A stretch of DNA of 64,000 nt from Camellia lanceoleosa (taxonomy: Eukaryota > Streptophyta > Magnoliopsida > Ericales > Theaceae). Location: assembly GCA_025200525.1 (NCBI GenBank), contig JANUSC010000379.1:124001-188000 (forward strand). The letters are read 5' to 3'. Every line of letters begins with the position of its first letter. Positions within the stretch are counted from its first letter, which is position 1. Both the position numbers and the translations under genes were made by a program. Below are positions 51,587-63,863 of the stretch, one piece after another. The notes beneath the pieces were generated by a model. The model was not told the DNA's origin and ran no database searches. It worked only from the letters and a program-made list of their open reading frames with translations.

Positions 51587-53636
51587 TGTAACGAGTTGAA
51601 TCAAATTGAGTTTATACTTTAATCTCAGTTGGAGATTTATTTTAAATTATTAAACTCCATTCATTTGGACCCGATTGATTGAATTGTGACCCGTTAGTAA
51701 CCATGTAATATTGTTATGGTTTTATTATTATTATTTAATTACCATAAAGAGTTGTGAATATTTATGGTGTGTACTATTAAACGAAATATATTTTGTGGTG
51801 AGAAAATATTATATTCACTTTTGTCATTAAAGATGTTGAAATGTATTTTTAAATTTATATACATACATATATATATATATATATATATGTGCATATATAT
51901 ATAGTTAGATATTTGTTTAATTAGATATTTGTTTAGGAAATATCTATAAAAGTAACCAAAAGGATTTTTTATTCAACTTTTGAGAGTTCTTGGAGTTCTT
52001 GCCATGAGAAAGAAAAGGGAAAGGGTTCCAATGTTGGTTTTTTGTGGGTTTGATCTAGTGTAAATCATTTTTGTGCTTTAGATCAAAAGCGTAGAAGCGA
52101 AAAAGACGTCGTTACCAAAAAAATTTAATTTCTGTTGCTGAAAAATTTGAAAGCTTCTTGGCTCGAGGTAGGGATTTTTCCTACACTTCTTTATGCACTT
52201 TTACTTGATTATAAGGAGTTTAGAGTTGTATATAATTTAATTAGAATTTTTGAAAAAAATTGTGATTTATTTGCTTAAAAGAAATTTTTAGAAAAATAAA
52301 AAGTTGATGCTAAATTGCGAAGGTGTAAACATGGAATATGTTTGTAAGGTTATGAAAGAGTTATGTTTTAAATTTGAACAAAAACGGACTTCGATTCGAT
52401 TGGTTTTGAAATTTTTACGAGTTTGTGACCAAAGAGCATTTTTAAAGAAAACAAAGGAATTATATTTAATTTTTAGGGCTTTCAATCAAAATAGGATGTA
52501 ATAACTGAATAATGCTTGGAGAATGAGTTTGGAAAGAAAATGATGTCTTCTTGGGCATTAACGATATTATTTTCCTTAATGTATCTGTTGGAATAAAACT
52601 AACACGGTTAGAAATGGACATTGAGAGGTTACCAGACGTGATTGTGATATGAAAACTACTGTAGTTGTTCATATTTAATGAGATGTGGAATAGATTGTAT
52701 TTATCAGAATTTTTAGAATTTAATTGTTTAAACATTTGTTTGGGCTATCGGTGAAGGATAACCCTGATTGTTGTAAAAAGGCATGAGACTTAGGTAAATT
52801 GAACTACATTTCTCATTTGTTGCATTGGACATTGCATTACATTTATTTCATTAGAAATGTATCTGTTTTTGAGAAATGTTTGTAAATGTATTTGTTTGCG
52901 AAAAGATGAATACTTAGTGAATCTGGATAGGGGGTGTGGAACCGCGCAGTTAGGTGTCAAGCCTTCCAGTTTACTGGTAAAAATGACAGTGGTAGTGCAT
53001 TAGAAATGACAGTGGTACTTGCAGACACTTACCTAGAAATTCACAGAGCCTGTATTCATGTAACAAATATGGTTTAAAATGGAAATTGCTTTATATCTAT
53101 TGTTGCATCTCAGCATTGCATGCTTTATAAAAAGAGAGATAAACTATTTTATCATGAGCATACTCCTCTTTAGTCTTTTCATGGTTCATATGTTGTGTAG
53201 TATATCTCTACTGGGCTGTGGCTTAGCTGATAAGGGAAATCATTTCAAGGACTGGTGCTATGCCTCCGCTAAGGCATTGACTTGGGAGGACTCGCAACTG
53301 AGGGTTCATTTGTGTTTTATTGTTATTTGTTGAATGTAAGCCCGGGACTGTATTTGCGTTGAGTTGAAACCCCATTTTGTGTAACCAAGAATGTTCTTGG
53401 ATAAATTTGTAAGCCTGTAGGGCACTTATTATCTGTTTGGCTTCCATTTCATACTTGTTGTAAAATGCATGCTTGGGATTGGAATTGGGGCATTGAGATG
53501 TGAACAACATGTATTTGGCATTTGGGATTTAATGGAAATTGATGTATGGAATAGTTAGCTATATATATGTGTTTTTCTATCAGGTGGGTTTTGTTGCATA
53601 AATAGATATACCCTGCCCAATTTTCGGGGCGTTACA
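51587..53636 (+). mobile_element. 2.05-kb solo LTR, TSD GAAGA
   Basis: It begins TGTAACGAGTTG and ends TCGGGGCGTTACA, flanked by GAAGA (51582-51586 and 53637-53641). TCTATAAAAGTAACC near 51942 is a TATA-like promoter. GGGCTATCGGTGAAGGATA at 52741 matches 56756 in the neighbouring LTR. A (TA)n tract lies at 51866-51900. No internal genes. Confidence 0.87.
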
Positions 53637-53862
53637 GAAGAATCACTTAATGTTTTATACTAGTAAGGGTTTTTACAATTAGTTGTTGTGCAAATATAAT
53701 GGTTTGGTTTGTTACCGGTGTGACTTGTTGAGGCTTATGTAGTAGTCAGAGAATTTTGTTGATGCATTGGTAAGTACCTAAGTGAGTTTGTGGGAAGCGT
53801 ATGATGTATTACATTACTTGAGTTTAAATTTTGAGGACGAAATTTCTTTAAGGAAGGTAGGT
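53637..53862 (+). pseudogene. 3' end of a Ty3-gypsy polyprotein and polypurine tract
   Basis: Just before the LTR at 53863 the plus strand reads YLSLNFEDEISLRK, followed by AAGGAAGGTAGG. An NFEDE-type C-terminus overlapping the polypurine tract is characteristic of chromovirus-type gypsy elements. Only about 70 codons remain, interrupted upstream by the solo LTR. Confidence 0.65.
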
Positions 53863-54599
53863 TGTAATAACCCAAAATATTTTTTTTTAAATAGTCAGTG
53901 CATAAATTAATTGAGTAATATTTGGATTAAAGTGTTATGAAAAGTTATGTGTGAAAATGGTTCAATTTTGTAATAATTTTTTTTTAAATATAATTTTCGA
54001 TCTCAGAAATTTTGAAATTTTTATTATGGTGTTCTTATAAGAGTCTAGCATGTTGGATAAAAATTTCAGAATTTAATGGTGAATATTTCTTTTATGAGAA
54101 TTTGAAGACTAACTGGTGTTCAGTTTAATTTATAACAGAAACTGAAATTGAGTTTTGGGTATTTGGACCATGATTTGAGATAAATTAGTTGGGTCTATTT
54201 TGGTGTATAATTGGACCATGTTTGACTTATGGGTGAGACCTATGATTTAGATTCAATTTAATTTGAATTTGTTTATGATTCATATTTAATTATTTGGTCC
54301 CTTTTAATTATGTGATTGGTAAGTTATTATTATTTATTATATGGGATTATAATAAATATTTAATAGTTGATTTCATAGTGTGTACCATATAGTGAAAAAT
54401 TGTATATTTTTATAGTGCATATAAAATGGGTGTATATTTCGTGGTGAGCAAAATATTATATTTTATGGTGTACAAAAATGTTATATTTTGTGGTGAGAAA
54501 AATTATATCATGTTATAATTTATATTATAAAATTTTGAGATATTATTACAAAAATTATATTGCATTTTTTTGAAAAACCCATTTTTGGGGAAGTGAACC

Positions 54600-55650
54600 C
54601 ACGTGGGGTTTGGTGCAGTTCATTGCTAGAACCTGATGCTTGCCAACTTCTCCTCCAATCATCTTCCATTACAGAGGTAGCTTATTGCAATCCATGATTC
54701 CAGTTAGCCTTCCAATGACTCACAAAGTTGTCTTCATTTATCATTGGCACGGTCATATCTTCTACGACCCCAGTTGTAGGCTCCAAGAGAACCTCCGGAA
54801 CCATATGTTGACCCATTGTGTGGAAAATTCTGGTTGTTCTACGATCAGGGTGATGAGCATTGGCTCTAATTTGAGATGTGTACATGGCTTGATCTTCTTG
54901 ATGTATGACCGAAGCACCTAACCTTCGTCCCATCTTAGCAATACGTTCCTCCAACATTCAGTGAGCTTTATCAAAGGATAACGAACAATGGCCTTGTGTA
55001 TGCCCTGCTTTGCCACAATTACGACATACCCGACACAACCGTACATGTAATCCATTGATGATGCCCATCTTGAAACTTCAAGAAGAAACCACTTATAAGT
55101 GGTTGATCAATTAGAATCCAAACTCAAATATGTAGAAATCTGATAGTAGGCGACATGAGCATGTCGTGATCAACCTTTGTTACTTCACCAATTGCTCGGC
55201 CCAATCTAAACCCCACTTCCTCCTTAAAACATTCCAATGGTAATCGAATAACTTGACCCATATAGCCATTTTTTCCATAACTAGATTTTCCAATATCATA
55301 TTAGGCTTCCAATAATCCACTACTAGCAATGCTCCATCAATTGCATATGGACCATTCTCCGCAATACGATGCATATCATGCTTATTTTTGAACAAGAACA
55401 CGAAATCAAGATCGCGTCTTTCGAGATCCCACATCGAATCCTCCATATCCATGCAAAGCCTCATTCGGTCGTGCTGGCGCAAAGGTAACACAAAAGCTTG
55501 ACTTGAGCGTTGATTTCTCCTTTCCTCCGAATATTCACTTCATATTTCAATGCCACTACTATTAGCCCTACCACATTCACGTATTAAAGGAAACACCATA
55601 ACCACAACCTAATTCACACCCACCCACCCTCAGCTTCTAACATAGCGATT
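54600..55650 (-). pseudogene. L1-type LINE ORF1 fragment (DUF4283 and CCHC zinc finger)
   Basis: Frame 55180-55491 contains RIAENGPYAIDGALLVVDYW and KPNMILENLVMEKMAIWVKL, the DUF4283 nucleic-acid-binding domain of plant LINE ORF1. Downstream, 54960-55070 encodes CRNCGKAGHTQGHC, a CX2CX4HX4C zinc knuckle. The frame 54682-54957 follows with a low-complexity tail. There is no ORF2 next to it. It could be the missing ORF1 part of the LINE at 35206-47467 (same strand, consistent order), or a separate piece inside the LTR. Confidence 0.8.
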
Positions 55651-55824
55651 TCGATTTTGACCCGACCCTTTTTATATTCTGGATACCGGTTTCTTGGTTT
55701 TGTACTGTTGACTATGTCTTGCTTATCTTCTTCTCCCTTAAACTTGGCCTTGGGATTGTTGTGGTTGTGTTTGGAACAAGTTGGTTATTTGTTTTCCCAA
55801 CTCTTGTTGCCCAGAATTTTGCTC

Positions 55825-56090
55825 TTCCGCTTGAGCGACACTTCTTGCACTCGAGCGGACTTTGCAAACTCTCAGTACTTTTGCAGGTTTGCAAAACTAC
55901 TGGAAGAGTGTATTCTACGCTCAAGTGGGTGTGCGTTTGAGCGGCCATTCTTGTGCTCGAGCAATGTCCTTATGTTTGCAAAACTATTTGAATTCTGCGC
56001 TCGAGCAGTCATTTCTTGCGCTTTAGCAGAACAACTTGTTGTGTCTGACACTCGAGTGTCAACTCTTGCGCTTGAGCGGACTGTGCATAT
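55825..56090 (+). repeat. cluster of CGCTCGAGCG-like motifs in the LTR
   Basis: GCTTGAGCG, ACTCGAGCGG, GTTTGAGCGG, GCTCGAGCA (twice), ACTCGAGTG and GCTTGAGCGG recur every 25-60 bases, with TTTGCAAA-type spacers, just upstream of the putative LTR leader. Their regular placement suggests a diverged tandem repeat of enhancer-like units. Confidence 0.65.
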
Positions 56091-57652
56091 ATCAGTTTGC
56101 AGCAGCCTTATTTTACATCACTTTTTCATTTCTTTTTCCCTCAAAACCCTAGATCGGGAGACTCTCTCTCTCTCTCTAAAACTCACATTCTTTCTATATT
56201 TTCACTCAAATCTAGTGATCTTTCTACCCGTGTGTCTTTGGTAAAAAAGTTAGTGCGTCTCAAGAGCTCTCTTTTGGTCCGATTAAAACTTGGTTTCAGC
56301 GTCTTTGAAGTTCTCTATTTCACCTTTGGGTCTTCTAAACTTGAGGTAGGGACTCTCTACACTCTTTATGAGTTTTAACTTGGCTATTCCTTGATGTGTG
56401 AGAAACATTGGGTTTTGAGGTGATTTTAACAAACCTAGGCTTTGGGGTTTAAATTCAAAAGAGGGGTTTTAAAAAGAATGACTTGGAAATGATCATGGGA
56501 ATGAATATGAACTTATGTTATGTTAAAATAGATGAATTGGTGGTTGAGTTGAGATTTGGGAGGAAATGGGATTTTACCCTAAAATGTTCAAGTAATTATT
56601 TTGCATAAATAGTGAAATTGAAAATGGTAATATGAAATTTGATAAATGTTGACATAAATGGTGAAGTTGGATGTGTATCATCTCCTACGTATGGAAAATT
56701 GAAAAATTTATCTGTTTAACGATTGTATACCTGTTTAGAAATATTTGTTTGGGCTATCGGTAGAGGATAGTCATGATTGTTGTAGAATTGCATGGGGATT
56801 AAGTGAATTGAAACTAATGTCTTATTGATTGTCATTGAATATGACTGTGTTTGATACATTGTATATGTATAATGTTTGGGAGAAGAAAGGGGATGGACTC
56901 CATTAAATTAAATTGGCATGTGTGTCCAAGGTGAAAGTCCTAAAAACATTGTGTATACATGGGTGCTGATTCTCGTGGACAAAATTTTCGTAAAATGGCA
57001 AATTGAAGTTTTTGCGTGTAATGGTTGTGTGGTAATAAAACTACTAAGTTGTAATCTCAGTTGGGTTGTTTGAATAACAATGGGTATGGTGATGAATTGA
57101 GAAGATATGAAATGACATGAAATGAATTGATATAGAATGGATTAGGATATCATACTTGACATAAGACGATTTGGGGAGAAGAGTTGTAAATGATTTTATC
57201 TTTGAGCATTAGCTATGTGCATCATGTTTATAACCTTGTTATTTATTGGGTTAGAATGTTTTTATTGGGTTTTGGCTTACTCTATTGCGAAAAAACTATT
57301 TTCAGGTGCTGGTGATATGCTTCCGCCAAGGCAGTAGCTTGGAGGGATTGGAAGCAAGAGCTTCTATTTGTTATAATTATTTTGTATAGCCAAGGGCTTT
57401 AAATTGTGTTGAGCTAGGCTCATTTTTTGTTGTAATTAAGAACTATCTTGAAAATATGAAAGCACAGAGACATTTATTTCGTTGATCATTTAATTTGGTG
57501 CCACATGCTATAGATTCGTGATAGAGCTTATGAATGTGCAATGCATGTGCCTTTTGTAAATTGACTCTGATTAATGGAAATCTAATACTTTACTTATGTC
57601 TTTCGTATTAGTCTTTACTGTTGACTGAGTGTATTATTTTCGCGGCGTTACA

Positions 57653-59241
57653 TCTCAGACCACCAAAAGCTTCACCAATAATGAAGACTTTCCCTTATTC
57701 GACCAACAATTGAAAAATAAACTTGACCAACAGACAACTTCATTTTTGTATACAAATTAGAACCCCACCTCAAGACTAACAAGGAAACTTTCCTCACCTT
57801 GAGGAAACACTGCTCGTAGTGAGAGAAAATAAATCGTTGAGTCAAACTATCGCCTCACAATATTATGTTTTTTTCATTCACTTAATCTCACAATGACCAA
57901 TCAACCTAACTAGAATTAAAATTTGAGACTTTGGGTGACAGGTAAATTACAAATAAATCAATTGAGATTTATTTAAAATATAAATTACTTCTTCTAATTT
58001 GAAAAATTATATATATTCCTTTGTTAAATTTTTTTATTTAACAAAATAAATAAAATTTCTAATTATTTTCTTATACAATAATAAAATTACTTGAATTATT
58101 AATTGAAATAAAATTTTGATATTATTAAAAATTATTAATTGACCTGATAATTTATTAATAAAAAGAGTAATTTGTTATGAAATTAAGAATTTCAAAATAT
58201 AGGATATAATTTCTAAAATTATAAAGAACAATTCGTGTTTTAAACAAATCTAAAAAAATATAATTTTTCTTTAATTTTAAAAAAAATAGAATAAATTACA
58301 CCGACACCCCTCACTCCTCGTTAGTGATTGTCCCTTAAGGTCTGTAACAAAAATTGTGGAATTACTTTTTCACCTTTTTATAATCTATCAAATTCCCTCC
58401 ACATCTCATGTATTCTCCTTTCAACCCGAGTCATTATTTCACCATTTGCAGCCACATTTTCCCTCCAACCCGAACAACCCACCAACTACTACTAACGACC
58501 ATAGCTGCACCATTATCTACAAGTATGGAATTAAGATAGTGTTTAGTTCACTGAAATTAATGGTAACTCGTGTTATGTATGAGACTTTATAAATTAAAAA
58601 AAAATTATTATAATTATTATAAAAAAATAGTAATTATATTTAAAGATTTTTATTCCTATATATTATGTTATTATATACAACTATAGCAGTAACAAATTAA
58701 TTAATATATATGAAAAGTAATACTAAAATTATATTTTCAATTAATTGAATTATAATTAGCAACCTAACAAATAGCTGGAATGGTATAATAGGATAAAAAA
58801 AGGATAAAAAATAAAAATCACAATGATATTTAAAAGTTTTAAATTTACCTAGTTATACAAAAATCTAATGTTATAGTAAAATCTTGAATTCCCAATAAAT
58901 TTTCACATTTTGTATAAAATAAAATGACAATAAAAAATCAAAAATTCGATACCCATTTTTTTTTTACTTTAATTTTATAGTCTTCATTGAAGAAAACAAA
59001 ATCCGATCAAAATCTTTGGCACATAATGGGCATAGATACTTCGATTGCAACTATCATCACCAATAATTTTTCTCGATCATGCAAACCTATAAACAAACAC
59101 ATAAATCTCACTAAAATCGAAACCAAAACCAAACCAACAACAGAAAAAGAGAATCACATTGAGAAAAAAATAATTTTTAATTTTTTTTAATTTTTTACAT
59201 GTTGGGCATTTTATTTTTATTTTTTTTGAACATTAATGTTT
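57653..59241. other. AT-rich intergenic DNA
   Basis: Very AT-rich, with no recognisable gene. Short frames at 58356-58592 and 58987-59190 have biased composition and no domains. Confidence 0.55.
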
Positions 59242-61330
59242 TGTAACGCTCCAATTTTCATGCCCAAATGGTAATACAATAATCATGGCCCTTTAAAGTA
59301 AAACTGATAATAAATGCTCATACTTGCATTACATGATGTAAATAGCCTTCATGCGATAATACAGTTAATCCAACAACAATTAATTAAACAACAAATACCT
59401 CCAAGGGTTTACAAGTTTTCAAGGTTTGAGCCTGGTTACACAAAACGGTTATTCAAACTCATACATACAAAGCTCTTGGCTTATAATCAGAGTCACAGCA
59501 AATGAGCACATTATGCTCTCTACACACACTTCCACGCCTTCAGTTAGGCGGAATCACTACATCTTTTCCTGCACAAAAATCCCGTAGGGTGAGTATAAGT
59601 CCCAGTAAGAAATTCTTAACAAAGTATTTACATTTTATACAAGTCTCGTGAGATGGAATGCTTATGCCATGCCATGCCTTTTTTAAAGTAAAACACATCT
59701 TCATCTTTTGAAAACCATCATGCTTAATGATGTCATGCAATTTCAACTGCTCAACATTTATCAAATTTTATTCAAGGGGCGGTAAATACAACTCTGTAAA
59801 TCCCTAGGTCGGTGTCTGCAAGTAGACTATACAATTACTACCAATTTGTCATTTTTACCGATATTAACCGGAAGGCTCGACACCTCTAATCATCATTTTC
59901 CCAAGATAACTGGAAGGCTCAACATCTATTATCTACACCACCTTTCAAGACTTACCACCGTATTTACCCTAAAATCATTTCATAAAAACTTGTTTCTCAA
60001 CATTCTTTTCTAAATGCTAAGTTTTCAAATCAAATTTCAAAACTCTTCATTATCAAATGAATTGATATGCTAATGCAATGATTAATAATACAATGTAATA
60101 TTTCTTCCACTTTCAATGCTCCCAACAATATTCTCATTATGATCAAAATTCTCATTTCTTATTTCAATGCAACAAGATAAATAAATAATTTTATTTCAAT
60201 TCATCAAGGGATAACATAATTCCCACGTTTCAAACATTTCTAATAACTTAATTATTTCAAGATTATATCAACACTTTTAAACAATAACTTCCAAAACTTC
60301 AACAATTCTCTTATTTCATGGAAAACCATCATTTATATGTAATAAATAAACACTTTTCAAACATCATTTATTTTGGCACACAAAATAAACATAACAACTT
60401 ATTCTAAAGATTTTCAACATATTTCTTAAAAATCTCCAATTTTAAGGTTTTCTCACCAAAAACCATTCATCTTTAAATATTTGAGAAGATCTTACCAAAA
60501 ATGTCTTTCTTTCATCAACATAGTTCAAAAACCTTCAATTTTTATTTTAAAAGGAAAATGAAGTAAACCCACTCTCAAAATCACTCATCTTCTTGAATCA
60601 ACAATCAATTTTCAAAAAAACTAATCAAAGGATAATTTCGAAAATCATCTAGATTTTGCAAAAACATATATATAATTTAAAGAAAATTCCTACCTCAAGT
60701 TTAGAAGAGAAGATGAACAAAACAAGATTGAAACTTCAAAGTTGTTGAAACCAACTTCTACTTGGATCAAAACGAAGCTCTTGATAAGTTCTACACTTAA
60801 TCTCAAATGAGCAAGGCAAGAAGATGCTTCAAGTGAGTAGATCTAAAGATCTTTGAGCAAAAAGTGATTTTGGAGAGGAGAAAGTGACTCACGGCTTGGA
60901 AAGGGAAAAAGAGAAAAAAGTAAAGAAAAAGTTAAGTGAGGGACCTATTTATAGTGCTAGGTCAAAGTAAAATGAAACCCCAAAGTCAACCCAAAAGATC
61001 AAGTCAAAATCCCCAAAAAGTAGGCCCAAAATCGGTCAAATCAAAAAAAAAAGTTGAGGTCGACCTTGCAACACAAGGGTCGACCCTATGAAGAAACTTA
61101 TGCATGACAACATGCAAGGGTTCTCCCCGCGAGCGATTGGTGTCTACTCCAAATTCCAACAAGCAATTTGAAATAAGTCGACCCCTTCCAGATTGGTTTC
61201 TACGTAACCAAGCGTGAACGAGCAATCCCAACAAGTTTAAATCGATTTGTACTCCTCCAAAACTAAGATACAACAACACTAAAAAATTTCAAAATAAAAT
61301 AAAGGATTCAAATATTTCCCCAAAAGCTTT
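59242..61330 (-). mobile_element. minus-strand LTR of the GCGTTACA-type family
   Basis: The left end TGTAACGCTCC is the LTR 3' end on the minus strand. AATCCCTAGGTCGGTGTCTG near 59797 and CCTACCTCAAGTTTAG near 60690 match the related LTRs (the latter is the complement of CTAAACTTGAGGTAGG at 56334). A TATA box (CTATAAATAG on the minus strand, 60945-60954) marks the promoter. The right end is not clear; no duplicate of the flanking TGTTT was found, so the limit is approximate. No internal genes. Confidence 0.7.
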
Positions 61331-63019
61331 GAAGGACACAAATGCTCAATATTTAATGTTTTTTGTATTTTTTTATTTGTTTTATTATTTTATATAAAAA
61401 TAATTTAATAATCCCTACACTAACAACTATCATCAAAACAAATATAATTTTACTTAATCCCCTTACTATGAATCCCCTCTATTCTATCTTTGAAAACAAA
61501 CAGGGCCTTAATTAACCTTCGGAAGGCCAACTTTTAAGTTAGTTATATACATTTTTTTGAGTTTTTAATTAATTTTTTTTATAAACATTTTTTGTGTGGT
61601 GTTTATAGACTTTGAAGGTCCTAACAATTTAAAAAAATGGACCAAATTTGAAAGAGTCTACTAAAAAATCAAATTTATTGGTTATTTAGACCAAAATCGG
61701 TTTTTTTGGTACGTAGTAGATCTTTTTCAAGTTTGACCCATTTTTTAAAAAATTATTAGGGCCTTTAGTTTGTAAGCAACTAAAAGTGAAAATAAAAATG
61801 ACAAAAAAATAAAAAGAGCTGACTAAAGTTTAAAAAAAAAAAGAAGAAAGAGCTTGTTTGGTTTGTTTGTCAAAAAATAAAAAATAAAAATTTATTTGAT
61901 AAAAATAAATAACAAAAAGATACTTTTAAATTTCAAAAATTATTTCTAACCTCCTAAAAAATAAATTATATAAAAATGATTAAACTTTTTTTTATTTCTT
62001 TTACCAAATTAATTTCAAATAATTTTTAAAAACCAAACTAAACATGGCCAAAAAAGTTGGAGCCAAACCCATAATGGAACTTTTTTCATATTTTTCATGA
62101 AGATTCTAATAATTGGGTTTCGGTGATGTTACAAAATAAAATAAAATATAAAGAAAGAAATAGGAATGGGCTCCACTTGGAAGGTGTTGTCTTGGTCCAT
62201 GGACTTACCATTAGTTGATAATTTGATTTTTTTTTTGGGTATGTATTATCTATAAAAATAATTTGATCGATTCATTATTTGTAATCTATTCAATTTATTT
62301 TGTTTGTCGTCAAAAAATGAATGATTTATTTTTAAAAACACATTTATCATCTATTTTTTCAGAGACAAATATAATAAATTGAATAAGCGACGATTATCTA
62401 ATTGACTTAATTTTTTTTAATAAATGATATACATAAAAAGTTTGACAAAATAAACAATTTAAATTATTGAAAAAAGACATGTGATGAACCCGAACGGCAC
62501 CCACCTGCTCAAATGACGGAATGAGGAGAAGCTTATGATGACATTTTAATAATCGATACACCTCTTGAGGTTGAAGCTATATGACTTTCATAGGCTCATA
62601 ATTTTTTCAATATCACCATCTAGCTACTTGGTTGATTCTCTTGAATTTTACTAAAATTTTAATTCCAAATCAGTTGTTATCATCATAGGTTTTCTTCTGT
62701 CATTTTTCTGCTGATATTTAACATGCAGATATACATATATCTATATTAAAAACTGCCAAATATGTTTTTAAGAAAAACAAGAGCTAAAAATTTCAGTCGA
62801 AATTTGGATTCAATTGAATTCAATGAATTCATATCCCACATTGTTCCAAAAAATTTCCACATAAATCTGAAAACTCACTTTATGATTCGGCCCTTGGCCT
62901 TTGTCTACAATTGCTAAGACTTTTTCTCTGGGAATTGTATGCAATTTTTTGACTCCCTCAAATGGTACATGTGGTGTTTTAAATCATGGACTGAAAAATT
63001 TATCCAGTGAAATATGATG
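61331..63019. other. AT-rich intergenic DNA
   Basis: Poly-A/T-rich, with no gene or complete mobile element recognised. The ATTTTATTTTTGTT-like stretches are simple sequence. Confidence 0.55.
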
Positions 63020-63811
63020 GAAAATTCTCATTTTATTCTTTAAACTATCACTCAAAATTTTTATTTCTCCACTGTTGGTTATAGACAAAAACAAGAAGTG
63101 AAATGTGTTGGGAAAAAATTCATTTTATCCACTAAACTATAAATCAAAATTTTCGTTTTATCGCGTTGTTAGCTGCATAATCAAATGAAAGCTGCGGCCA
63201 TGATACTAAAATTTCATTTTACTCCTAAATTATTTAAAAATCTCAATTAGATCCTTCGAGTATAAAAAATAAATAAATAAATAAATAAAATAATTAATTT
63301 GAAGATATTTCTCTCAAACACGTGTGATCTATATTTTTTTCAACACAGATTTTCAATCTACTACTAGTTGATCGAGTCAATCGTTGATAGAGAGAGAACA
63401 GACTCATAATTTTGGATTCAATTAGTTTTCTTAGGACCGATTTAAGGTAATTTGAGACTTAAAGCAACAATTTTAAATGAGGTGTATTTTTAAATGATTT
63501 TTTTTTTTTGTAATATTTATTGTTTAAAATTTATTATTCTCACTTTTTTTAGATGAAATTATTATTAAATATTTTAATTTAATTGTTTTATATATTCAAA
63601 AGAAATCTAATTAATAGTTTGGAGATAATTTTGAATGTAAAATGAGATTTCAAATGAAGTTCTAAGTATCTCGTTAGTAACTTTCGTTTGATTATAGGCA
63701 AGATAAAATTAATTCAAAATCAAATGGTTCGAGTGTGAAATTGATATTATTAAAATAACAGTTGTTGAATTGACTTTTGAATGATAATTTAGGGAGTAAA
63801 ATGAAATTTTC
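63020..63811. mobile_element. DNA-transposon-like element with about 38-bp terminal inverted repeats
   Basis: The left end GAAAATTCTCATTTTATTCT... and the reverse complement of the right end GAAAATTTCATTTTACTCCC... match over about 38 bases with a few differences. Two further direct copies of the same motif occur inside (about 63117 and 63211), so it may be several MITEs joined. No transposase is encoded. Confidence 0.6.
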
Positions 63812-63863
63812 TCAATATGTTGACTTATCTTTGTTAGGTAACTAGAAAAAAAATGATGACTCA

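Larger units (their letters stand above)
53863..57652 (+). mobile_element. gypsy-type 3' LTR containing a LINE ORF1 fragment
   Basis: It starts TGTAATAACCC directly after a polypurine tract and ends CGCGGCGTTACA. The outer parts (53863 to about 54600, and about 55650-57652) fit one LTR related to 51587-53636. The middle 1.05 kb encodes LINE ORF1 on the minus strand. CCAGGTGCTGG-type and GGGCTATCGGTAGAGGATA words match the sister LTR. A leader-like start lies near 56090-56200 with a (CT)n run. The matching 5' LTR is not in the window in this orientation. I cannot exclude that the two outer parts come from two different LTR copies. Confidence 0.65.
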
